Origin: Ceratopteris richardii
Taxonomy: Eukaryota > Streptophyta > Polypodiopsida > Polypodiales > Pteridaceae
Reading direction: 5' to 3'
Length of the DNA stretch: 64,000 nucleotides
Assembly (NCBI GenBank): GCA_020310875.1
Contig: CM035406.1
Location: 80,540,355 to 80,604,354 of the forward strand
The notes under the pieces: generated by a model
What the model saw: the letters and a program-made list of their open reading frames with translations, nothing else
Database searches by the model: none
Told to the model about the DNA's origin: nothing
Shown: positions 43,185 to 53,824 of the stretch, piece after piece
Layout of the letters: each line of letters starts with the position of its first letter
Numbering within the stretch: the first letter of the stretch is position 1
Made by a program: the position numbers and the translations under genes

Positions 43185-46100
43185 CAACAACAAGGGACTT
43201 CTTGGTATTGCCACATAGAACAAAAATATACCAATCACCCTACTGAGAACTGTCCCTTCAACAGGCAAGTACGCCCTTTTCAACCACCACAGTATAGACC
43301 TTATGGATACCCGCCTAGGGAACCAGGTAGAGAGATACCAAGATACAACCCGTATCCCACACCAGCAAAAGCATCACAGCCATACGAGCAAACACCGTAT
43401 CCACCACCACAACCAGTGCTAGGACCCCAACTGTCAAAACCACATCAGGTAGTATCAATAAAGTATGCTCAACCGGAAGAGAACTTAGAAAGAGCTATAG
43501 TCCCAGCATCGACAATGACCAACGTAGAATCCACAAACCCTAGATATGAACCTCCTCCAGGAGGGTATTGCTCATACGAAGACAACATGATGGAATATGA
43601 AACGGCATACAATGCTACTTACTTTGGATATGAGGGCTATGATCAGACTTATGGAGCAGAAACGACCACCTTAATGTATACGGCTCCTAAAGCACAACCA
43701 ACAGTGAGACCACCTATCAGACCACCCATACAGAGAGGACCATGCTATAGATGCGGAGGAGACCATTTCATTAGAGAATGCCCTTGGCCTTACAACCCTC
43801 CACCACCTAGAATCTGGGAAGGGTATTGCAGTGATTGCGGAAAAGAACATCTTTTTAGAGATTGCCCTAAGAATCCGGCCAAAGCTCAAGATACTGCACC
43901 CATTAACGTAATTGAGGTCATAGAAGGATCGGGGAGTGATAAGGAGTACACCGTACCACTAAAGGCTATTACTAGAGCCCAAGCGAAGCAACAAAAAGGA
44001 AAACAACCGGAGGAGAAACAAGAGAGCAATAAAACTGTAGGCTCTGAAATTCAGGTAGTCGAGGATTCTGAGAATCCACGTGAGAACTCACAAAATACCA
44101 GAGTACAAAGATGGAAGGAAAGAAGAGAAAAACTCAAAGAAAAATGGGCAAGAAATAAGAGTCAAGACAGTAAGAAACTAACGAAGGGCTTAAAGGAGCA
44201 TAAAGAACAAGAAACACGTAAGGAGATCTCTGAGCCACCACCGATTTGCTCAAAAAAAGAGAAGCCAGAATCAATTCTAGCTGACCCAAAGCCAGATGAC
44301 TTGGACATGTGGTTGAAAGCTTACCAAGCTAGAATCAAAATAGGCCCAAATATAGAGCAACATGAAAAATTCTACCCTCAAGGGGAATTAGAAAAAGAAA
44401 GATTGGCAATATGCAGGAGACTTATCGAGGCAGCACAAGCAACCCTAGAAAAGACTATCCCAATTTTACCAGAGACAAGGATTGCACATGGTCTGTACGA
44501 AGAATGCATCAAATCCAAGGATGAAGAACCTAGAAAGGAAGACGGCCAAGATGAACGAAGAAAAGCACAAGATGAACAGGTGTCTATGATACCAGACCTA
44601 GAGGCTGATTGGCCAGAAGATTTGTGGAATAGAATCAGAGAAGAGCAATGGAGGAAGAATGGAGTTAGTCCGCCTCCTTTTGATGAAATTAATGTGGAAG
44701 ATTGTCAACCCCATCTCAACCTGGAGGAAGCATATGAGGAAGTATCGAGACTCGATAGAGATAGAGAGGAAACCCTAAGCATTTCGACATTGCCGAATTA
44801 CATGGGAGAATATGAAAGAGAGTCTCTAATAATACGAGCACCCACAATGCATGGGAAGGAAAAAGGAAACGCAGAAGAGAGTTCACACAATCTAACAGAA
44901 CTTAAGAAAACAAAGGTGCAATGCAAATTGACAGTGGAAGAGTTGCTTCAACTTAAACCACACTTATGGAGGCAGTTAGCGAACCAATTAGAACCACCAC
45001 CAGAGAAAGAAGAAACAAAAGGAAATGAAAAGGAAAGGAAATCAACGATACAAATTCCAGTCGATAAAGTGGGAGAATTTAGTGAAGGAGATGAAGGTAA
45101 TACATGCTTACCGGTCACCCACAATGGATACATGACCAAGGCTATTCTAGATACAGGAGCCGGGGTAGGAATTGCCACCAAGGAGATATGGGAAAAGTGG
45201 GGAAAACCTGCCTTGCGTCCCAGACGCATGAAACTCCAACTAGCAGACGGTCATGTGGAAAGACCCTTAGGAATATTGGAACGAATCAAATTAACCACCT
45301 GTGGAGTAGAATTTGAACACACACTAGCCATTTGTAAGTTCGAGAAAGCAAACAACTATGAAATGATATTAGGGCGACCCTTTATGAGACAAATGCGGGT
45401 AGTACAAGATTGGGGAAGAGATTCTTTATACCTGCAACATCAAGGAAACACCACCAAGATAAATTTGCACATGTTTGCTTATCGAGATGTCCCTCCACTA
45501 CAATGGAATCCCGTACACAAGGAAGAAGATGACCTATCCATTCACAGTGCGGGATCAAGTGATCAATCTTGGATGCATGAAGATGCCCAGTTATGGATGT
45601 GTAAAGAAGCGAAGAGAGAAGAGAGGAAAAAACAATTGTGGCCGATAGGACACTCTAACTATCGATCAGTAAAAGACCCAGACTACATGCCTCAAGTCTT
45701 TCCTGATGAGATTTTCGAGCCGCATGGATGGATGGAAATCTTAGCAACATTAGATGTGTGCATAAACGAAGAAGTGTTGACGATGAACGAGTGTATAGAC
45801 GACGAAGGCTATAATGTAAATCTATATATGGTTCTTCTTCAAGAAGTTGAAGAAGGGGAGATCCTGAAAAAAGAATGGAAAGAGGAATATGAAAGCATAG
45901 AAATGGAACCAGAATTTGACTCCGAAGAAAGCTACTTAAACACTATTCAGAACAAGAAGGAACAAGAACCAACAAAAATCTTAGCAATTGAAGCTGCTCC
46001 GGCAATGCACCGGCAAAAGGAAGACATTAGTAAGGTAGAACTGGACCCAGATCTTTTTAAAGTTCCTGAACACTTTAAAAAATACGAAGTAGAAGAGAGA

Positions 46101-46343
46101 AAAGTAGCCATTCAAATGCCTAGGCGAGAGGCACGAGACGGAGAAGCATATGACAACAAAGAACAAACCAAAAAAATTGTGGTAACAATAGAAGACGGAG
46201 AAGAGCGGTGCACATATATTGGGAAAGATGTATCTGAAGAGGAGGAAGAGGAACTCATCAACCTCATCAGAGAGTATCGAGACGTATTCGCATGGACCTA
46301 TAAGGATTTCAAAGGTGTAGAGCCCACTATTTGTTCCCATTGA
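43185..46343 (+). pseudogene. GyA: zinc knuckles, PR1 and linker
   Basis: Same frame as Gag, open from 43185 to a TGA at 46341-46343. A fourth, incomplete knuckle is YCHIEQKYTNHPTENC near 43206. Two full CX2CX3HX4C knuckles follow: CYRCGGDHFIREC (43743-43781) and CSDCGKEHLFRDC (43827-43865). A basic helical segment (WKERREKLKEKWARN) comes next. PR1 has Asp-Thr-Gly at 45150-45158 (AILDTGAGVGIAT) and the block MILGRPFM. An acidic linker of about 230 codons leads to the reverse transcriptase start (TYIGKDVSEEEEEEL; YRDVFAWTYKDF). The 975-codon open piece from 43416 is the largest in the window. Confidence 0.9.
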
Positions 46344-47168
46344 ATACCAATGACGGCCGACGCAAAACCATCCAAACAATGCCCTTATACGTACAATGAG
46401 GTTTATGCAGCAAAAATTAAGGAGGAAATAGACAAACTACTAGCGGCAGGATTCATATATGAGATAGAACACACCGAGTGGGTATCGCCATTAGTAGTTG
46501 TGCCTAAGAAAAATGGAAAATTGAGAGTGTGCATAAATTTGAAGAAGGTGAATGCGGCTACCATACATGACAGCTACCCATTACCCATTACGGACCATCT
46601 GTTGGAGAGGGTAGCCAGAAAAGAGGTCTATAGTTTCCTGGATGGATTCTCCGGATACAATCAAGTAGCTATTGCGACCGAGGATCAACATAAGACAGCA
46701 TTCGCCACCGAATGGGGTGTGTATGCTTTCCGAGTGATGCCTTTCGGACTCACTAATGCACCTGCTACTTTTCAACGATTAATGTGTCATGTTTTCAAGG
46801 AATTTTTGAAAAAAGGCATGGAAGTATATGTGGATGAGCTCTGCACATACTCCAGTCAAAGAAACGAGCACATCCCCAAGTTGAGGAAGATATTCAACAA
46901 ATGTAGACAATATAGAGTCTGTTTAAACCCGGAAAAATGTGTCTTCATGGTAAGACAAGGAAAAATCCTGGGACACATAGTCTCAAAAAATGGAATATCT
47001 ACGGATGAGGACAAAATTAAAGTCATCTTACACCTACCAAGACCTAAGAATGCGAAGGAAGTGCAAGCTTTTATGGGGCATTGTGGATATTACCGTAGGT
47101 TTATTCACATGTATGCCATAATAGCAAAACCCTTGTATGGTCTCTTAACTCAATTTACTTGGACATAA
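46344..47168 (+). pseudogene. GyA: reverse transcriptase
   Basis: Same frame, open to TAA 47166-47168. Blocks: KIKEEIDKLLAAGFIYEIEH, TEWVSPLVVVPKKNGKLRVC, SYPLPITDHLLERVARKEVY, SFLDGFSGYNQVAI, FRVMPFGLTNAPATFQRLM. The active site reads YVDEL: the second Asp of the catalytic pair is Glu (codon 46836-46838), whereas GyB, GyC and GyD have YVDDL. This change is expected to weaken or abolish polymerase activity. The thumb (GKILGHIVSKNGISTDEDK) and connection follow. Confidence 0.92.
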
Positions 47169-48389
47169 GAGTGCGAGAAGGCATTCAACGAGTTGAAAAC
47201 GAGGCTTAGTACAGCCCCAATTCTGAAGTCACCAAACTGGAGCAAGCCATTTCATATTCATGTTGATGCTTCTAACTATGCCATTGGATGTATCCTCGCC
47301 CAACCGGATGATGAAGGTAAGCTTGATCATCCAATTGCCTATGCTAGTAGACAACTGAATCAAGCGGAACGAAATTATACCACTACGGAACGAGAAGGCT
47401 TAGGAATGGTATACGCAGTGAAGAAATTCAGACATTATCTTTTAGCCAACAAGTTCAAATTCTTCATAGACCATCAAGCTTTGTTGTACTTAGTCAATAA
47501 GCCTTGTAACACGGGAAGGTTGGTACGATGGTTTCTACTACTAATGGAGTTCGATTTTGAAGTAATAGTGAAAAAAGGAAACACACATGTGAGAGAAGAC
47601 CACCTTTCTAGGCTGACACACGGAGAGCCACCAAATGGAGTGCCCGATGACCTGCCAGATACATATCTGTTTAATCTAGAAGTTTGCCCAAAGTGGGCAG
47701 AAAAATTGATTCCTATACTCACCCATGGCCCTCAATACTCAATCAATAGGCATAGCAAGAAAGAAATTCTTCAAACAAGGAACTTACACATTGTGGCAGG
47801 AAGTGTATACTGCAAGGAACCCAATGGAGTGTTACTCAGATGTGTTGACGAGGATGAACAAAAGCAACTAATTGAGCAAGCACATGTGAACAAATGGAGA
47901 ACACACCAAGGGACTCATGGAACAATCCGAGAACTAAAGAGGTTAGGAGTATACTGGCCTGACATGCCCAAGAATGTTCACGACCACGTAAGTAATTGTG
48001 CAGAATGCCAAGAGACGATCCCAGAAGATCATATGCCTCTACCTTTTTCGACCATAGCACCCAATTGGAGTACAACATTAGTGAAATTCTTAAAAACTAA
48101 AGAACATGAGTTAGGAGCTAGTTTAACAAGAAAACGATCCTTAGAGGAAATGAGCAAGGATTACATTCTCATGGGAAGACAATTTTTTAGGCGAGGTAAA
48201 GACAACCAACTCAGATTATGTGTGCATGAAGGAGAATATTTACCCATATTAGAAATGGCACATGCAGGTGCTGCAGGAGGTCATTTTTCAACGGAGAGAA
48301 TTGTCATAATGATTCTCTTTGTAGGCCTGTGGTGGCCAACTCTACATATGGATGCTGAAACATACGTACGAAATTGTGAAACCTGCTAG
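47169..48389 (+). pseudogene. GyA: RNase H and two integrase zinc modules
   Basis: Same frame, open to TAG 48387-48389. RNase H: HIHVDASNYAIGCILAQ, TTTEREGLGMVYAVKKF, FIDHQALLYLVNKP, DHLSRLTHGEPP. Zinc module 1 (47883-48008): His, six residues, His, 30 residues, Cys-x2-Cys (HVNKWRTH ... NCAEC). Zinc module 2 (48261-48386): the same spacing (HAGAAGGH ... NCETC). They are separated by about 84 residues. Ordinary gypsy integrases have one such module. No second (archaeal-type) RNase H was recognised. Confidence 0.9.
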
Positions 48390-49079
48390 AGAGCTAAATA
48401 CCCAATTCGGAGAGATGACATGCCATTAAGACCCATGGTCTGTGCAAGAGCATTCACAAAATGGGGGATTGACTTCATAGGACCTATCAATCCACCTGCC
48501 AAAGGATCACATGCGGAGTACATCATAGTAGCGACTGATTACTTGACCAAATGGGTGGAAGCAAAAGCCACTAGAAAGAATGATGCTCAAACCACTGCCA
48601 AGTTTCTATTTGAGCATATTTTCACTCGCTTCGGACTACCCATCGAGATTGTGAGTGATCGGGGAACGCACTTCCTCAATGAAGTAATCGAGTCACTAAT
48701 GAACGAGTTTTTAGTGATTCATAAAAAATCAGCCCCATATCATCCCCAAGCAAATGGACAAGCGGAGAGTTCTAATAAGGTACTGTGTACCATATTGACA
48801 AAGATTGTCAATAATGGAAGGTCAGATTGGGACAAACAATTGCATCATGCAATTTGGGCATTCCGAGTTGCATATAAAACGGCTATTGGAACTACCCCAT
48901 TCAACTTAGTGTATGGACAAAATGCAATTTTGCCAATTGACTTTTTAGTGCCAACACTGAAAGTGGCCCAACAATACGAGTGGAACGGACATGAACTATC
49001 CCAACAAGTAGACCAAATCGAGAAGTTACATGAGACTAGGTTACAAGCAGTGGCAGGAATTTATGCAGCAAAAAGATGA
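48390..49079 (+). pseudogene. GyA: integrase catalytic core
   Basis: Same frame, open to TGA 49077-49079. The catalytic acids are all present: Asp in KWGIDFIGP (48471-48473), Asp in IVSDRGTHF (48657-48659) and Glu in NGQAESSNK (48765-48767), with 35 residues between the last two. The core is followed by the gypsy integrase C-terminal domain start (TTPFNLVYGQNAILPIDFLVP). Apart from the stop codons around it, this core looks intact. Confidence 0.92.
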
Positions 49080-50291
49080 CAAAAAGCATATTATGATGCA
49101 CATATAAAAGACAAAGGACTTAAAGAAGGTGACTTAGTCTTAGTGTACACCTTAAAACAACACGCCAAGAAGTTGCAAAAACGCGGATATGGACCTTTGA
49201 TCATAAATCGAATTTCGACTGGTGGAGCAATCAATCTAGCCACCCTAGATGGCGACATTCTTCCTAACTACATCAGTGGATGTAGAGTGAGACGATTCAT
49301 GGAACCTTTGACCGATCAAATGCTAGCACGATTACTAGGTGCCCAAAATAGGAAGAAGGAAGAGGAGCGAATTAGAGAGGAAGCTCGACAAGAAGCATTT
49401 GAACGCATTCAGAAGCGGAAAGAATGGATTAGGCTACGAGATGAACGCTATCTCCAGGGAGAAGAACCTATCCCTATGGCTAATTACCAAGTCGATAATC
49501 ATGATACAAAGGGTGTGTGTAAAACGCAACCTTACCTAAACCTAGGGATCGGTAAGACAGAGTACAAGTTGATAGATGCATTGATAGACTCAGGAGCAGG
49601 ACTTAGTTGCATGCGAAATAAAATTGCAAAAGATATGCAATTGAATTTGAATCCCACAAACGCTCGATTGATCGGAATTGGAGGTCAAACCCTAGAATGT
49701 ATTGGAACAACAAAGGTATCTCTCCACCTAGGCAATTCCTCCATGGAACAGAGAGTCTTAGTGTGCAAAGATGAGGATCTAATAGAAGACTTAGTGCTAG
49801 GACAAGACTGGATCATGGAAAATGAGGTGTGTATCCATCTAGCTCAAGGCTACATTTCAGCCAAGATAGGGCACAAGGAAATTTTCAGTTTATTAGGAGA
49901 AAAACCTTTACTCTCTACCACAATAGCGAGTTCAGAGACCTACCAGGAAAAGAAGTTGGAGAACAATTCCAGTATCAATATCTCTGAAACAAACCTAGAT
50001 GAAATGGGAGGTCCCGACTATACGAGGTCCACAGAAGAGTCGCACTCACCACATTCTGCTGAGAAACAGCTCGTCTTTAAGGAAACCAACGGTGAGGGAC
50101 CTCTTCAACAAGCCAAAAAAAAGCAATATTGGAAAACCACAAACAAACACTCATATGAAGGACGACACAAATACAAATGGGTACGCAAGGATCAGATGCA
50201 GAACCAGGCAAAATCAGAACCCAATCTTGAAAAGGAAGCAAAGATCATAAAGACAACTATGCCGGAATCCACATCAAAAGGACATTTGTAG
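49080..50291 (+). pseudogene. GyA: integrase tail and second retropepsin (PR2)
   Basis: Same frame, open to TAG 50289-50291. The integrase tail has GDLVLVYTLKQHAKKL and GPLIINRIS. A charged helix follows (RKKEEERIREEARQEAFERI). PR2 begins near 49540 (YLNLGIGKTEYKLIDA), with the active-site motif LIDSGAGLS and its Asp at 49587-49589, GIGGQTLECIGTTKVSL, and LVLGQDWIM. It is about 1.5 kb downstream of PR1's reverse transcriptase partner domains and cannot be the PR1 of a second element, because it is in frame with integrase. Its family outside this window is unknown. Confidence 0.85.
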
Positions 50292-50783
50292 ATATGGATA
50301 CCCAAACCATTGATGGAAGCCAAAAGATCGCGACAGCAGATATGGATTCCTAAAAAGGTAACACAAGCAGCTAAACAGGCTATAAGGACTCAGGAAAAAG
50401 CAGTACATCAGACAAAGTGCATGACAAAACCACATGACAGTCATCCAAGCAACTGGAGAAGCAAGACCAAGATCACGCGAATAATGGAGAAAGCCAAGAG
50501 AACACGTGAAGCAGGAAGGATCAAAGACACAAAACAACCTCTCTTAGTGGTCACGAAATGGATCTGGAAACCCAAGCAACCGCAAGGATTGGACTATCGA
50601 AGAAAAAAAGATTTCCATTGCACTCATGAAATCTTTAATGCACCTAAAGTATGCATAATAGGGCCACATTACATGGCCAAGCATTTGGCACATGATGTAC
50701 ATTATAAAACTAGTGGTGCACGTTCACGCGTGAGACTAGATCTTAGCTTCACTTTGATAGGAATGGACTTACTATGTACATAA
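50292..50783 (+). pseudogene. GyA: W-x-P-K tail at the end of pol
   Basis: Same frame, ending at TAA 50781-50783, the natural end of a polyprotein of about 3,130 codons. It is very basic and repeats a Trp-x-Pro-Lys motif: IWIPKPLM, QQIWIPKKV and KWIWKPKQPQ. GyD has the same. The function is unknown; nucleic-acid binding is a guess from charge. Confidence 0.7.
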
Positions 50784-50799
50784 ATAAATGCTTCGGCTA

Positions 50800-50822
50800 T
50801 ACTAACAATTGTCTTCTTTTAG
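50800..50822 (+). promoter_or_regulatory. candidate branch point and 3' splice site before extra ORF
   Basis: TACTAAC (50800-50806), a perfect branch-point sequence, is followed by a pyrimidine-rich AATTGTCTTCTTTTAG ending at 50822. A second candidate, CACTAAC (50933-50939) with GTGCAG ending at 50961, lies directly against the ATG of the next ORF. Both would suit a spliced subgenomic mRNA. Confidence 0.5.
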
Positions 50823-50961
50823 GAAAAGTTATAAAAAGAGGTGGTAAGAGACCTCACTTAATGATGGGGAAACGGAGTGAAAAACGACAATAATCACAAC
50901 AATGCATTGAACAGTTGCATACTTTCCTTTGACACTAACGCACTTTTCGCTACAAGTGCAG

Positions 50962-53010
50962 ATGGCTTCTGAGGATTCTGAAGCAACAGTACAAGAGGAG
51001 GTGCAGGAATTTCCTCCCCAAAGTCTCACGAAAGCAAAGGGACACTGGTTTAGAGATGAGCAACCAGTTGGAGACTATTTATTCTTGGCAAACATAAAAA
51101 TCATGGATACAGAGCATCATTTTCCGATTATGTCCCAGGATTTCAGGGTCTTACATGAGATACCATCCACCATTGACATAATGAAGAAAGCAGGAATTCA
51201 CAAGTATTTTGAATTACCCATCTATAAACCTGATTTCCAAAGATGCACGCAAGTCATGAACACCCTACAGCCTGCACTACATGATCCACTGGTGCCAGAA
51301 GCCAGAGTTATGGATAAAGGAGGAGAGTGGGTTATCATTGATGAGCAAACAAATGTCCAAAACATACAATTACAGATTCGACAACCACACAATGAAACTA
51401 TCTATGTGGAACAAGGGAGAGATGTACAAACAGGAGAAACCCCACGCATTCCAAAGACTTGGTTGAATGTGGATATCGCTCAGCTCAAGCCTGTGGTACA
51501 AGACATGATTAGAACCGCTCTAGATACGCAGCAACTCATGAGTGAAGCTGATGAAGATTATGAGCAGGCCATGCAAGACAAAAACGAACTTCAAAAATTG
51601 GGTAAGAATCTCTCTACTGAGTTAAAGACAGTAAAGGAACATGTTTTAGAAAAAGAAAATGAACTTCAAGAAATCAGAAAAAACTACACCATGCTAGAGA
51701 CGGAGAATGAAAACTTGAAAGAACAACTTCAGGAAGTCACAAGGAAACTGCAAGCTAATGAGTCTGAAAAGGCACGTATAAATTCAAGAAGCCAAATCTT
51801 GGAATCTCAATTAAAAGTGTACATGGACGAAGTGGAAAGCTTACGCCAACGAAATAAGGAGCTAATGACAGCTATTCTAAGTGATCAACCTGTCGAAGTG
51901 CAAGCCAGACAAGAATCAAGTATCCAAGCATTGGAAGAGAAGGCAGCCATGTATGAAGATCAACTCATAAAGGAGCAAGCAAAAATTACAAAATGGGAAA
52001 GAAGGTACATGGAAGAGACTGCAGCTCTACGAGCTAAATGGAAAAAAGCAGAAAATAGATACCTATTACATTGTAAAGAAGATGCCGATCAGCTCTCCAT
52101 TGTAGCTGAGGAAATAGAAAAAAATAAATCAACAATTTTGCACGCTCAAGAAGAAATCAAGCAAAAGAAAGAGATGATCAAACAGCTACAGGATCAATTA
52201 GAACAAACGAGAAACGAGGGGACACCAGTAGTTCCGAAGTCAGCAGAGGCTACTGTGGAGAATGAGGTACGTCCTCTCTCTTCCCCCTCATATCATTCAC
52301 CGATAAGGGAGGAAAAGGAGGTTCACATTGAACCTAATAATCGAGAAATTGCAGAACTGAGCCGATCGGAACGGGCACTACTGGTGTCCCAACTCACTGC
52401 TGAGTTTGAAGATCAGATCATAAAGATCATGAAGGAAGCTCAAATCGACAATAAACAATTAGAGAAAATTTTGAAGCCATTCAATGTACCATACGGCCTA
52501 CTTAAAGAACAAACGCGAACTTATATAAGGTCTACAACAAATAAAGATCCGGATCACAACCTCCAATTCAGGCATGATACTTTCAGATATACACAGGAGG
52601 AATTTGAGAAGGCGGATCCTAGTTGGAGGAGGAAAATTTTGGAAAAGAATCCCACATTGCGGGTACAGTGGGAGGCATCACCTTATGAGCTTCAAGTAAA
52701 TCCATCTTTTTGTCCTGTACCCCGCAGACGCTCCTGGACGCAATTTTGGGAAGGACAGCGCCAAGGCAGCATTAATAGTCAGTGGCTCAATTATCCACTA
52801 TTACCTAGTCCGCCACATAATTACTTACCGACCGAGGAATACATGGTAAAATCTATGGAATTTTGGATTGCCAGATATGCTACAGTACCAGATTTAGCGG
52901 TAAAAATGACCAATAAAATTTTCAGCATGCTACTAAGTTTTCCAACATGCGAAATATACTTTTTTGAATTTCATTGGCATTATGCAAGGTTCAGAAGCCT
53001 TAATTTTTGA
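50962..53010 (+). CDS. GyA: extra ORF, coiled-coil protein, 682 aa
   Basis: Separate frame after pol, starting at ATG 50962 (MASEDSEATVQEE), chosen over an upstream non-ATG extension because the ATG lies just after an acceptor-like site. Residues about 1-180 look globular and unknown (FRDEQPVGDYLFLANIKI). Residues about 190-430 are a long heptad-rich, charged coiled coil (KELQKLGKNL-type, ENENLKEQLQEVTRKL, EIKQKKEMIKQLQDQL). Residues 490-660 are unknown, with Trp/Pro-rich segments. No signal peptide or clear membrane segment was seen. The frame is uninterrupted for 682 codons; the homologous reading continues in another frame to 53383 after a T-run near 52960. Confidence 0.85.
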   Translation: MASEDSEATVQEEVQEFPPQSLTKAKGHWFRDEQPVGDYLFLANIKIMDTEHHFPIMSQDFRVLHEIPSTIDIMKKAGIHKYFELPIYKPDFQRCTQVMNTLQPALHDPLVPEARVMDKGGEWVIIDEQTNVQNIQLQIRQPHNETIYVEQGRDVQTGETPRIPKTWLNVDIAQLKPVVQDMIRTALDTQQLMSEADEDYEQAMQDKNELQKLGKNLSTELKTVKEHVLEKENELQEIRKNYTMLETENENLKEQLQEVTRKLQANESEKARINSRSQILESQLKVYMDEVESLRQRNKELMTAILSDQPVEVQARQESSIQALEEKAAMYEDQLIKEQAKITKWERRYMEETAALRAKWKKAENRYLLHCKEDADQLSIVAEEIEKNKSTILHAQEEIKQKKEMIKQLQDQLEQTRNEGTPVVPKSAEATVENEVRPLSSPSYHSPIREEKEVHIEPNNREIAELSRSERALLVSQLTAEFEDQIIKIMKEAQIDNKQLEKILKPFNVPYGLLKEQTRTYIRSTTNKDPDHNLQFRHDTFRYTQEEFEKADPSWRRKILEKNPTLRVQWEASPYELQVNPSFCPVPRRRSWTQFWEGQRQGSINSQWLNYPLLPSPPHNYLPTEEYMVKSMEFWIARYATVPDLAVKMTNKIFSMLLSFPTCEIYFFEFHWHYARFRSLNF

Positions 53011-53383
53011 TTTATCTACTATTCCCAGCCGACTCACTATTATGGCATATTATTCTCGCCTTATGTTTTTGCCATCAACATATATGCAAACCTTCGAAGA
53101 AGCATTCTTCACCGGCTTTTTCGAAATCGATTCCGAAATTTTTGTCAAAATGACTTCCAACTTGAATGCGCGACTGGTGGCCTATGAAACAAGCTTCTTT
53201 GCTGATCATCGACAGGCGCCAGAAGACAGAGTAAAGTCTCAGCAATGGAAGGAGTTCATGATGTGTCACGCTAATTTGCTAAATAAAAGAGAGCAACAAG
53301 CCATACAAACATACACACATCGCCACAAAAAGAGAGACTCATCAATATACAGGACGACAGGGTTCAGGAGGAGGGACGTGTAG
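53011..53383 (+). pseudogene. GyA: frameshifted C-terminus of the extra ORF
   Basis: Open frame (from about 52964) that overlaps the end of the coiled-coil ORF by a frameshift near the six-T run 52960-52965. It has Tyr/Phe-rich segments (YYSRLMFLPSTYMQTFEEAFF) and a very basic end (HRHKKRDSS; GFRRRDV). It probably was the C-terminal 120 residues of the same protein. Confidence 0.6.
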
Positions 53384-53824
53384 AGGGACAATCAAGCAAA
53401 AAGAAAAGAAGAAGAAAATCAAAGTCTAAAACAGCTCAATAGAGATAAGGGTAACAAGAACAAGTTCCTGCAAGAAGCCCCGCAGGGGCGCATCACCCAT
53501 CTCTGCACAGAGCCTCACAGGGGCACACACACCAAGGAAAAGCACGCAGTTGAGAGGAGGAACCAGGGCCAACAAGTATTCCATATGAGGGTGCTTCAAC
53601 CTCTTGAGTTACAGAGGATTTGATCGCTTACGAGCTACATCCTCATATGTGCACTGATGGCGTGCGTGGCAAACCGAATTAACAGGCTTTAAGTAATCAG
53701 AGCGCCTCTAAAACGTAATGCAAGATCAAGAATCAGGCAGAACTGACCAAAGGATGCGGGTGCGGATCGAGACAAACAAGAAGTAAAGCCTGTCAAGGGA
53801 CGACAGAGACAAAGAGGGGGAGGG
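53384..53824 (+). promoter_or_regulatory. GyA 3' untranslated region and polypurine tract
   Basis: Non-coding. The polypurine tract AAAGAGGGGGAGGG (53811-53824) lies directly before the 3' LTR. A small hairpin GCCCCGCAGGGGC occurs near 53477-53489. Confidence 0.85.

Noticed and set aside
47169..48390. Second, archaeal-type RNase H as in Tat elements
   Set aside because: The space between RNase H and integrase holds the first zinc module and a linker; no RNase H motif was seen a second time.
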